NCBI RefSeq assembly: GCF_012927325.1
Contig: NZ_JABBGI010000004.1
Location: forward strand, 1-64,000
Length of the DNA stretch: 64,000 nt
Source of the DNA: Chryseobacterium antibioticum
Lineage (GTDB): Bacteria > Bacteroidota > Bacteroidia > Flavobacteriales > Weeksellaceae
Reading direction: 5' to 3'
Shown here: one piece after another, positions 1 to 7,255 of the stretch
Position numbering within the stretch: the stretch's first letter is position 1
Layout of the letters: each line of letters begins with the position of its first letter
The notes under the pieces: generated by a model
Seen by the model: the letters and a program-made list of their open reading frames with translations, nothing else
Databases searched by the model: none
Told to the model about the DNA's origin: nothing
Made by a program: the position numbers and the translations under genes

Positions 1-184
1 TGGTCGCGGAAAGATGACTTAAGAGTGCTTCGGGGAGAAATTCTAAAACCTGCTTAAGGGAGAATTTGTGATCTTTGAAAACGGGCATAAATAATTGATT
101 ATCAACTGCTAATATACAAAATAAAAAACAGAAAAACAAATTAATTGTTTGATAACCAGCAATATAAGTATGCTTTTCCGTACG

Positions 185-222
185 CCAAAAAACAAAAAAG
201 TCGGAAGAAAAATTCTTCCGAC
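185..222. terminator. Strong hairpin, possible terminator
   Basis: A perfect 10-bp stem with a 3-nt loop (200-222, arms GTCGGAAGAA and TTCTTCCGAC). It is preceded on the plus strand by A-runs, so read on the minus strand it is followed by a T-rich tract, as in an intrinsic terminator. No minus-strand gene that would end here is visible to its right, so its direction and role are uncertain. Confidence 0.4.
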
Positions 223-304
223 CATGACTACCTCTGGGTGCGCTTTTTTATTTCACTTTATCCCGTTTCTTGCCACAAAAGTTATAATTGGTCGGTATCA
301 CATT

Positions 305-357
305 CCCCTACATTGGAGGGGTGGCGAAAATTCAAAGAATTTTTGACGGGGTGGTTT
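305..357. repeat. Intergenic GGGGTGG-type repeat motif
   Basis: The stretch carries a CCCCT...AGGGG dyad followed by GGGGTGG, and GGGGTGG again about 25 nt later. It resembles short intergenic repeats common in flavobacterial genomes, which I recall rather than could search. An open frame runs through it but reads like translated repeat DNA. Confidence 0.3.
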
Positions 358-409
358 ATGTTGCACTTCAAAGAAAATCCCTAAATTTATCTCCCAATCA
401 AAAAACATC

Positions 410-637
410 ATGCACAACAAAATCATAAAAATAAAACACGTCACAGGAACCTACACGATTGATATTGCGGAGGGAAGACTGAATGAAATGCAAAGCCAGT
501 TGGACAAATGCCTGAACGATGAACAGGGCGCCATTGTGGTGAAGGGAGAAAATGGAGATCAGTTTGTGTATCCGGCGGATCTTCTGAGAAATAGTTTCAT
601 TTCAATTGTGGATAGGGAAGAAGTAAAGGGCATCTAA
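410..637 (+). CDS. Small hypothetical protein (75 aa)
   Basis: I do not recognise a characterised family. The 75-residue product is soluble and mostly charged, begins MHNKIIKIKHVTGTYTID and alternates short beta-like segments with a helical stretch near residues 20-40. It has no signal peptide and no transmembrane segment. The codon use looks genuinely coding, and the gene sits alone on the plus strand upstream of tRNA-Ser, outside the island. It is probably a small conserved flavobacterial protein of unknown role. The start was chosen as the first ATG after a run of AT-rich non-coding sequence; no clear Shine-Dalgarno is present, which is normal for Bacteroidota. Confidence 0.6.
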   Translation: MHNKIIKIKHVTGTYTIDIAEGRLNEMQSQLDKCLNDEQGAIVVKGENGDQFVYPADLLRNSFISIVDREEVKGI

Positions 638-786
638 ACAAAACAAAAGTCCCAAAGGTATTTCAAAGACTGTATTTTTAGTTCTGGAACGTAATATTGG
701 AGATCTATTTTAAATAAATGACTGAAAATAATTCGCCTGATTTTAAGCCTATTATTAAGTTTCGTTAAAATTTATCAGGGAAAAGT

Positions 787-817
787 TTTGCAGAAATATA
801 AAATCGTTTTATATTTG
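787..817 (+). promoter_or_regulatory. Promoter of tRNA-Ser (Bacteroidota consensus)
   Basis: TTTG at 787-790, exactly 19 nt, then TATATTTG at 810-817. This fits the Bacteroidota primary-sigma consensus TTTG-N19-TAnnTTTG perfectly. It lies 33 nt upstream of the mature tRNA 5' end. Confidence 0.85.
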
Positions 818-850
818 CACCACTGAAAACAACGGTATAGCCGTTATTCA

Positions 851-935
851 GGAGAGATGGCAGAGTGGTCGATTGCGATAGTCTTGAAAACTATTGACTG
901 TAACAGGTCCGGGGGTTCGAATCCCTCTCTCTCCG
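851..935 (+). tRNA. tRNA-Ser (anticodon UGA)
   Basis: The acceptor stem pairs GGAGAGA (851-857) with TCTCTCC (928-934), leaving discriminator G at 935. The anticodon stem ATAGT/ACTAT (878-882, 890-894) encloses loop CTTGAAA, so the anticodon is TGA at 885-887. A long variable arm follows, as expected for a class II serine tRNA, then a T-arm containing GGTTCGAATCC. CCA is not encoded. The gene is intact and is the left boundary of the genomic island: its 3' end is repeated at 45,755, and degraded copies lie near 50,431 and 50,647. Confidence 0.95.
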
Positions 936-1038
936 CTGAAAAGCAAGAGTAAAACTCAAAAAATGCTTAAAAAGCTATTAAAATCTGCAATTTTAACTAA
1001 TTGCAGGTTTTTTGTTTTTGGGCTGTATAGCCAAAATT
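916..1038 (+). repeat. Left direct repeat (attL-like): tRNA-Ser 3' end plus downstream DNA
   Basis: Starting in the T-arm (TTCGAATCCCTCTCTCTCCG) and running through the terminator to TATAGCCAAAATT, this segment recurs in the same orientation at 45,755-45,871. The two copies differ by scattered substitutions, a small indel and an inverted terminator hairpin. A tRNA 3' end duplicated around foreign cargo is the standard footprint of tyrosine-recombinase integration. Confidence 0.85.
985..1013 (+). terminator. Terminator of tRNA-Ser
   Basis: Stem CTGCAATT (985-992) and AATTGCAG (999-1006), loop TTAACT, followed by GTTTTTTG. In the right-hand copy (45,823-45,846) the loop reads AGTTAA, the exact reverse complement. 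Confidence 0.8.
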
Positions 1039-1185
1039 AGCAATATCGCTTAAAAACGGATCATGCGCAAAATCTGGGGGCTAAGCAAAAAGATTCGCTA
1101 ATCTGAATAAGAAAAAAGCACGATCCTTCACTCCTCTAAGCTGTAATCTAAAATTTTTTATTTTAGCATTAAAAGATTTGTATCT
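1039..1185. other. Left arm of island, no gene seen
   Basis: AT-rich sequence between the left repeat and the transposase remnant. I see no open frame, RNA gene or clear repeat. Confidence 0.5.
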
Positions 1186-1523
1186 GCTAATTTAAAAAAA
1201 GCATTGCAAAATCCTGAGTTATGCGAGTTCCTTTTACAATCAGACTCACGTTTCTTTGAAGTATTTCATCTGTGTATTTATCAATCCGTTTTTGTCTTTT
1301 GATATGGAGTAAAACCTGTTTTCCTCTTAAGGGAAAATCTTCAGCGAAAATGGAAGAGTGAAACCAATGGACTGATATGGACGATCGGAAAACTCTTGTG
1401 GAATCATATTCTTCTCTTCAAAATCAACATGAAGTACTTCAGTATCTTCTGCTTTTATTATCTCAAAGTGGTCTGCCAAAAATCAGGAAGTAAGAGTTTT
1501 ACTAATTCATCAGGAATATACAT
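1186..1523 (-). pseudogene. Decayed N-terminal part of an ISAon1-family transposase
   Basis: Read on the minus strand from ATG at 1523, the sequence gives MYIPDELVKLLLPDFWQ. After frameshifts it continues in other frames as DHFEIIKAEDTEVLHVDFEE, then EKNMIPQEFSDRPYQS, and PLRGKQVLLHIKR followed by LIVKGTRITQDF. This order matches what I know of the short N-terminal protein that precedes ISAon1-type transposases in flavobacteria. At least two frameshifts and stop codons interrupt it, and the catalytic part is absent. It shows past insertion-sequence activity in the left arm of the island. Confidence 0.6.
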
Positions 1524-2002
1524 TCCGAAAATTTAATCCCCTAATTGCGTATCCCCTACTTTTGAGATTGGTCACACATCCCTTTGTTCTTACTTAATTA
1601 GTTATAACTTTTATTCTATTTTTTAGATAAAAATAATTGCTATTTTTCTTATGATATTATCATATTAGGCGTTTGTAGGCGTATTTTATTTCAGTGTTAC
1701 GAAATTTTTTCTTTTTAAAATAGTATTTCATTTGTGAGTGAATTTTAATGATGTTATATTAGCCAACCTAAAAACCATAAAACTAAATTATTAATTTATC
1801 AGTAGTATTCACCCATTAACAAAATCACTTTACTATTTTTTCACTCCAAAGATGGGTTAAAATATTAAATGAGAAGATTGTTAATAAGGGCAAAAAAAAG
1901 CAAGTAGAATTTGTTCATGATAATTTGTGTAACGAATGATATAATTTTTGTTGAAAGAATAACTATTTACGGTTGAGCATATTTTAAAATTTTAAACATA
2001 GA
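1524..2002. other. AT-rich leader region upstream of the PKS operon
   Basis: About 480 nt without an open gene. The first 80 nt are probably the non-coding end of the IS remnant. The remainder is strongly AT-rich and presumably contains the operon's promoter and 5' leader. Only a weak promoter candidate at 1731-1762 could be named. Confidence 0.5.
1731..1762 (+). promoter_or_regulatory. Candidate promoter for the PKS operon
   Basis: TTTG at 1731-1734, a 20-nt spacer, then TATATTAG at 1755-1762. This is one mismatch and one extra spacer base away from the Bacteroidota consensus. It would give a leader of roughly 400 nt before the first PKS gene. It is the best match I found in the AT-rich leader but could be fortuitous. 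Confidence 0.3.
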
Positions 2003-2186
2003 ATGGAGTTACATAATTATACAATAATTCAAAATAGAATTTCAAAGATATTTTTAGAGCTAAACCAAGATTCTAATCTAAAAAATATTGAATTTTTTTA
2101 ATCTGTATGCCCTATTAAAAATGGAATTACACGACTGCAAGAAGAAGCTGATAGAGCTGAAAGTTGCTAAATATTGTAAATTATGA
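2003..2186 (+). pseudogene. Possible small gene broken at a T-run, overlapping the PKS start codon
   Basis: ATG at 2003 opens a 32-codon frame (starting MELHNYTII) that stops at 2101, just after a run of seven T. The adjacent frame then stays open to a TGA at 2184-2186, which overlaps the ATG of the first PKS gene as ATGA. With six T instead of seven, a single 60-residue basic protein ending KVAKYCKL would be encoded and would be translationally coupled to the PKS. It may be a real small gene, a leader peptide or chance; I do not recognise a family. The internal ATG at 2121 alone gives 21 residues. Confidence 0.3.
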
Positions 2187-5100
2187 CGGAATTTTTTTTT
2201 ACACAAAGTAAAGATTACACTGTAGGGATGCCTCATTTATCCCTAACCGGACTCTCCGAAAATTGGTTTTTAAAAGAATTTGGTGACCATCACTGGAATT
2301 TGATTTCCAGAAGCCTGGGAGTTTCTACAGACAAACTTGTGGATCATTCTGGTGAACGGCTCTATGCCAGTTTTGTCAGGATGAAATGGGAATCGAATAA
2401 AGATTTATCTGCATTTAAAGAAAATGATCCGATTCAAATTACCAGCGAGATTTCCAGATTCGGTAACAAAATGTTCTTCTCAGAACAGGAATTAACGGGC
2501 TCACGTAAGAAAATCACAGCTTCGCTAATGACTGTGTTTTCTGCGAGAAGTACAGACAATACGGAATTGCAAAAGTCGGCTCCTGTAAGACAGGCAAACG
2601 AAAAAACAATTACGCATAAAGAATTACCTGAGTTTGCCAAAGGCTTTCTGCAGATGAAAAGCAACTTGTCGGATGCGGATAAATCAGAGTGGTCGCATGA
2701 GTTTGCCGGAAAAAGCTTTAAAGTTACTTCTCATTGCATTGCTCAATATGCTTATGCGATAGATCCTTTTTCTGATATCAATGGCGTTGGACTATTATAT
2801 TTCGCTTCCTATCCGATGATTAATGACCGTTGTGAACGAAAGGTTTTTAACGAAATACTGAGTATTCAGGATAGTGATTGGACGCAATTAAATGCCTGCT
2901 TGGGCCGCGATATTTTTTATTTCGGAAATGCAAACCCGAAAGATGAGTTAATATATGAACTGAATCATTATGAATTCCTCGAAAAAAACAAAATCCAAAT
3001 CTCTTCTTCCATATACCGGAAAGCAGATGGCAAGCTGATCTCCAAACAGTTTGTTATTCGTGAATTCAAAAAAGAATGGAAAGCGGGAATAGAGAAATAT
3101 TCAGATGAACAAGTAAAACAGGTTGAAAAAACGGAAGATTTTACAGAAAATGGAAACGGTATAGAAAAAACAGAACTGATTCACAAGATTGCTGGAATTT
3201 TATCTGAAATGCTTGGAGGAGTTGTCATTTCATCCAAAACCGATTTATCTCTCCTGGGGATTGAATCCATTTTGTTTATGGAACTTTCTGAGCAACTGAA
3301 TATTGATCTGAATTTGAAGACAAACCCAAGTAAGTTCTATGGAGCACGAACCTGTGAAGAAATTGTAGATACCATTTTGAACAGATCGGCAAATCCAGTT
3401 AAAGTATATGAAATTGAAAAGAGAAAAGCGAGAGACGAAATTGCCATTGTAGCGACCAGCTTCAAATTGCCTGGAGCGAATACAACAGAAGCTTTTTGGA
3501 GAATATTGAAATCCGGAAAATCAGTCATTGGAAGTTTACCAGAGGGAAGATGGAAATGGCCAAAAGAAGTAAATCCGGCGAGCTCACACAAAGGAATAGA
3601 TAAAGGAGGTTTTATCACCGGACTGAATGAATTTGATCCTTCTTTTTTTTCTATTTCTCCTCTGGAAGCCGAATTAATGGATCCCCAGCAGCGCTTGCTT
3701 CTTCAGTTATCCTGGGAACTTTTTGAGCGCGCAGCATATCATCCCGACAGGTACAAAGGGAAAGATATCGGAGTATTTATCGGAGCAAGCGGAAGTGATT
3801 ATGAACAACTTTCATACAACTCAACATCTGGAATCAGTGTAACCGGAAGTGCATCTGCAATGCTAGCCAATCGTATTTCATATTTCTTTGACCTTAAAGG
3901 TCCCAGTAAAACAATTGATACGGCGTGTTCGTCATCATTGGTTGCACTGCATGACGCGATTTTGGCATTAAAGGTAGGGACATGTAAGCAAGCGATAGTA
4001 GGCGGAGTCCATTTGATGTGCAACAGTGCAAAAACCATCTCATACTATACTTCAAAAATGTTGAGTGAAGATGGAAAATGCAGTACGTTCGACCAGCAGG
4101 CAAATGGTTATGTACGGGGTGAAGGAGCAATATTGTTCTTATTGAAGCCATTGAGCGAAGCACTGGAAGACAATGATGAAACTCTCGGAACGATCAAAGG
4201 TTCAGCTGTCAATCACGGAGGAAGAGTAAGCGGATTAACTGTTCCCAATCCCAAACAGCAGTCTGAATTGGTAATTGCTGCACTAAAAAATGCAAATATT
4301 ACTATAAATGATTTGTCTTATTTGGAAACTCACGGAACAGGAACATCATTAGGTGACCCTATTGAAATCAATGGATTGAACGATGCCGCCAGTAAGATGA
4401 ATGATGAAATAAAACCCAATACCTGTGGACTTGGTTCTGTAAAAAGCAATATAGGCCATCTGGAAGCAGCTTCCGGTTTGGTTGGCGTTCTGAAGGTTTT
4501 ACTTGCAATGAAACACCGGCAAATTCCTCCTACGATCAATTATAAAAAGCTAAATCCTAAAATAGATCTGAATGCGGGTCCATTCTATATACAACAACAT
4601 CTTCAGGAATGGATTTCTAAAAATGAAAATAATAAACTTTATGCCGGGGTGAGCAACTTCGGTGTCGGAGGAACCAATGCCCATGTAATTATCGCGTCTC
4701 ATACCGGACAAGAAAGAGTCAAAAAAGTAACAGATACGTCTTGCTCCTTATTGTTTGTGCTGTCTGCGGCTACTGCTGAAGCCTTACAGGAGCTTGCCGG
4801 AAACCTTAAAAGATATGTGCTTCGAAACGAAAATACGGACTTGCAGTCGCTGGCTGCGACACTGCAGATGGGACGTGCTGAATTAGGGCAGCGAGTAGCT
4901 GTTGTATCTTCTAAAAAGGCTGAACTGGTATCTGCACTCGAAGACTTTGAGCATCACAAACCAAATAATCAATTGGTTCTCGGGAAAGCTAATCCGGATA
5001 TTACAGAAATACTTCCGGCAGGTGCTGACTGGAATCAAATTGCAGCATATTGGGCAGCCGGAGGAACAGTTAACTGGAGACAATACGTTTCTTCAGATGT

Positions 5101-5953
5101 TAAATGGTTAACTGACTTACCGGTGTATCCGTTCGCAAAAGAAAAATATTGGATTGCCGGTCCAAAAAAAGATGAAGTAAAAGATGATACATCACATGAA
5201 ATTTGCAATTCCGAAAGATTCTGTTTTTCCGGTGAATCAATCACTTGTTCAATTCCGGATTTAGCTGGATGGAAGAGCAAAAATCTACGATTATTATTCC
5301 CGGAACTAATATGCGAAATGCTGGATACCAATCATTCCGGCAAACACTATATTCTGAAAAATGTGTTTTGGACAAAAGAGAATACAGATTTAAAATCGGG
5401 AGATCTAGTGTCGCTTAGAATCATCAGAAAGGATGAAATGGAATATTTTGAATTCAGCAAATCCGGAAGTCCCTTGTTTTTTGGTGAAATGCAGGAAAGT
5501 AATATGAAAAAGGAGTATAATCAGATCAATTCCCGGGAAGAAAAACAACCGAATCAGCCAGATTCAGATCTGCTGAATCGGGAATTGTATGCTCTTCAAA
5601 ACCCTTGCAGAATTCTTGAAATCCATGCAGAAAAAAACAGTTTTGATGGAGTATTAGAAGTGAGAACAGGAACCCTCTCCAGCATATTTCAGGGGCTTTG
5701 GACAATTCGGAGAAAGCTGGCTCCTGCCAATTCAATAATTGTCAGTGATTCGTCAGAGCAAAAAGATTTGCTTCCTTATTTTTCGGAAGAAATCAATCTG
5801 AAAGGAAAATTGACCCCGCTAATGTCATTTAAAATAAAGAAAAATAAAAATAGTTATGACTTTCTGCTATTTAACCCTCAGGGGATCATGCAATTTGCAT
5901 TCAAAGGAGTAAGAACAGGAGAAATGATAACGGAATTCTTGTGTCAAAATTAA
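2183..5953 (+). CDS. Trans-AT PKS: LnmK-like loading domain-ACP-KS-DH*
   Basis: First assembly-line protein, 1256 aa. Residues 1-310 resemble LnmK / Pnap_2097-type double-hotdog acyltransferase/decarboxylases, with the opening MPHLSLTGLSENW and GDHHW. In LnmK these residues belong to an enzyme that loads methylmalonyl-CoA and decarboxylates it to propionyl-ACP. An ACP follows (about 328-405, Ser362 in GIES rather than GxDS). Next is a complete KS (about 418-855: Cys582 in TACSSSL, His717 in HGTGT, His759 in NIGH) with its flanking subdomain ending near residue 990. Residues 1010-1256 have the length and C-terminal pattern of a DH, but neither the catalytic His nor the Asp is present, so I call it DH*. 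No ACP follows; the module's ACP opens the protein encoded at 7256, after the intervening monooxygenase gene. Starter prediction (propionyl or acetyl) is inference. Confidence 0.88.
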   Translation: MTEFFFTQSKDYTVGMPHLSLTGLSENWFLKEFGDHHWNLISRSLGVSTDKLVDHSGERLYASFVRMKWESNKDLSAFKENDPIQITSEISRFGNKMFFSEQELTGSRKKITASLMTVFSARSTDNTELQKSAPVRQANEKTITHKELPEFAKGFLQMKSNLSDADKSEWSHEFAGKSFKVTSHCIAQYAYAIDPFSDINGVGLLYFASYPMINDRCERKVFNEILSIQDSDWTQLNACLGRDIFYFGNANPKDELIYELNHYEFLEKNKIQISSSIYRKADGKLISKQFVIREFKKEWKAGIEKYSDEQVKQVEKTEDFTENGNGIEKTELIHKIAGILSEMLGGVVISSKTDLSLLGIESILFMELSEQLNIDLNLKTNPSKFYGARTCEEIVDTILNRSANPVKVYEIEKRKARDEIAIVATSFKLPGANTTEAFWRILKSGKSVIGSLPEGRWKWPKEVNPASSHKGIDKGGFITGLNEFDPSFFSISPLEAELMDPQQRLLLQLSWELFERAAYHPDRYKGKDIGVFIGASGSDYEQLSYNSTSGISVTGSASAMLANRISYFFDLKGPSKTIDTACSSSLVALHDAILALKVGTCKQAIVGGVHLMCNSAKTISYYTSKMLSEDGKCSTFDQQANGYVRGEGAILFLLKPLSEALEDNDETLGTIKGSAVNHGGRVSGLTVPNPKQQSELVIAALKNANITINDLSYLETHGTGTSLGDPIEINGLNDAASKMNDEIKPNTCGLGSVKSNIGHLEAASGLVGVLKVLLAMKHRQIPPTINYKKLNPKIDLNAGPFYIQQHLQEWISKNENNKLYAGVSNFGVGGTNAHVIIASHTGQERVKKVTDTSCSLLFVLSAATAEALQELAGNLKRYVLRNENTDLQSLAATLQMGRAELGQRVAVVSSKKAELVSALEDFEHHKPNNQLVLGKANPDITEILPAGADWNQIAAYWAAGGTVNWRQYVSSDVKWLTDLPVYPFAKEKYWIAGPKKDEVKDDTSHEICNSERFCFSGESITCSIPDLAGWKSKNLRLLFPELICEMLDTNHSGKHYILKNVFWTKENTDLKSGDLVSLRIIRKDEMEYFEFSKSGSPLFFGEMQESNMKKEYNQINSREEKQPNQPDSDLLNRELYALQNPCRILEIHAEKNSFDGVLEVRTGTLSSIFQGLWTIRRKLAPANSIIVSDSSEQKDLLPYFSEEINLKGKLTPLMSFKIKKNKNSYDFLLFNPQGIMQFAFKGVRTGEMITEFLCQN

Positions 5954-5956
5954 ACT

Positions 5957-7246
5957 ATGAGTAAAGTCTGTATTATTGGTGGAGGACCAAGTGGTATTTC
6001 CATCGCACGTAAGTTTTCCACATCTGGAATTGAATATGATTTATACGAAGCTGGGGCAGATTTTGGCGGAGTGTGGAATGCAAATGAGCTTTGTGGTCGG
6101 GTTTATGAATCTGCTCATCTTATCTCATCAAAGAAAATTACTCAGTTGATGGATTTTCCAATGCCGGAGAATTATCCGCATTATCCCAAACACGAAATGG
6201 TTCTCGATTATTGGAGAGCAGTAGCCAAATCTTCAGGGGTTTATGAACATGTCCAATTCAACACAACAGTAACATCTGTTCGTAAAGAACAAGACGGTTG
6301 GAGAATAAATACTGAAAATGGGCATTCTCAGTATTACGACTTGATAATTGTGTGCAATGGCTTGCAGCGTGTCGGGAGATTTCCGAAGCTGAATTTTTCC
6401 GATTATACCGGAGAAATAATTCATTCCCTGGCTTATAAAGGATCTCATCAAATAGCAGGTAAACGTGTTTTGGTAATGGGTGGAGGAAATTCCGGTTGTG
6501 ATATTACTGTAGATTGCGTTCATCATTCCTCAGCAGTATTTCATAGTACCAGAAGGGGGTACTATTATCAGCCGAAATTCATCAATGGAATGCCAACTTC
6601 AGACTGGATGCTTTCGCTTGGAAATAAATTCGAATCGAAAGAAGAAGGAATGGCTTACATAGAGCAAGTATTTAAACTTGCCGGGTTCGACGGAACAGAC
6701 TTTGGATTACCAAAACCTGATTACCCTATTAACGAAGCACATCCGATTCTGAATTCACAAATTTTGTACTATATCGGTCACGGATCCATTCAGCCAAAAC
6801 CGGACATCAGCAAGCTGGAAGGAAAAATAGTTCAATTCGAAGATGGAACAGAAGAAGAAATTGACCTGATTATCTGTGCAACAGGCTATGATCGTGATTT
6901 TTCATTTCTTGAAAAAGGATTGGTCGATATGAAAAATGGCGTTCCTGATTTTTTCCTCCACATGGTTCCGAAAAATATAGATAACCTCTTGTTTGCCGGG
7001 TTCATTAATTCAGCCACAGGTTTTGGCAGTTTTATCGAGTCAAGTGCCAATTTCTGCGCCGAGTATATCCAAGCCTTTCGATCCGGAAGAAAAGGTCTTC
7101 AACAATTTAATGAAGCGAAAACCGAAAATATTCCAGAGATGGGACAACGTAATTTCCTCGATTCTTATAGGCATCAATGGGAAGTTGATCTCTGGAAATA
7201 CCTCAAAGAAGTCAATTATTACACCGATATGTTAACTAACCACTAA
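5957..7246 (+). CDS. Flavin-dependent monooxygenase within a split PKS module
   Basis: 429 aa. The N-terminal FAD-binding fingerprint is GGGPSG near residue 8, and the second nucleotide-binding GGGNSG lies near residue 178. Between them is an FxGxxxH-type signature (YTGEIIHSLAYK) typical of FMO/Baeyer-Villiger monooxygenases that use NADPH and O2. The gene starts 3 nt after the KS-DH* gene and ends 9 nt before the gene whose first domain is the orphan ACP, so the oxygenase is encoded in the middle of one PKS module. Such oxygenase modules in trans-AT systems, for example OocK of the oocydin pathway, insert oxygen into the ACP-bound ketone to give an ester. That activity is inferred here; alpha-hydroxylation or N-/S-oxidation cannot be excluded. 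It is a distant paralog of the enzyme encoded at 40,172. Confidence 0.85.
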   Translation: MSKVCIIGGGPSGISIARKFSTSGIEYDLYEAGADFGGVWNANELCGRVYESAHLISSKKITQLMDFPMPENYPHYPKHEMVLDYWRAVAKSSGVYEHVQFNTTVTSVRKEQDGWRINTENGHSQYYDLIIVCNGLQRVGRFPKLNFSDYTGEIIHSLAYKGSHQIAGKRVLVMGGGNSGCDITVDCVHHSSAVFHSTRRGYYYQPKFINGMPTSDWMLSLGNKFESKEEGMAYIEQVFKLAGFDGTDFGLPKPDYPINEAHPILNSQILYYIGHGSIQPKPDISKLEGKIVQFEDGTEEEIDLIICATGYDRDFSFLEKGLVDMKNGVPDFFLHMVPKNIDNLLFAGFINSATGFGSFIESSANFCAEYIQAFRSGRKGLQQFNEAKTENIPEMGQRNFLDSYRHQWEVDLWKYLKEVNYYTDMLTNH

Positions 7247-7255
7247 TTCACTTTT

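Noticed and set aside
1..57. Open frame at the window start ending in TAA at 55-57 (ends RGEILKPA)
   Set aside because: Eighteen codons cut by the window edge could be the end of a gene or chance; there is not enough sequence to support a call.
145..384. 79-codon plus-strand frame between a hairpin and a GGGGTGG repeat
   Set aside because: It reads through an inverted repeat and an intergenic repeat motif, its composition is not protein-like, and it competes with an overlapping 65-codon frame in another register.
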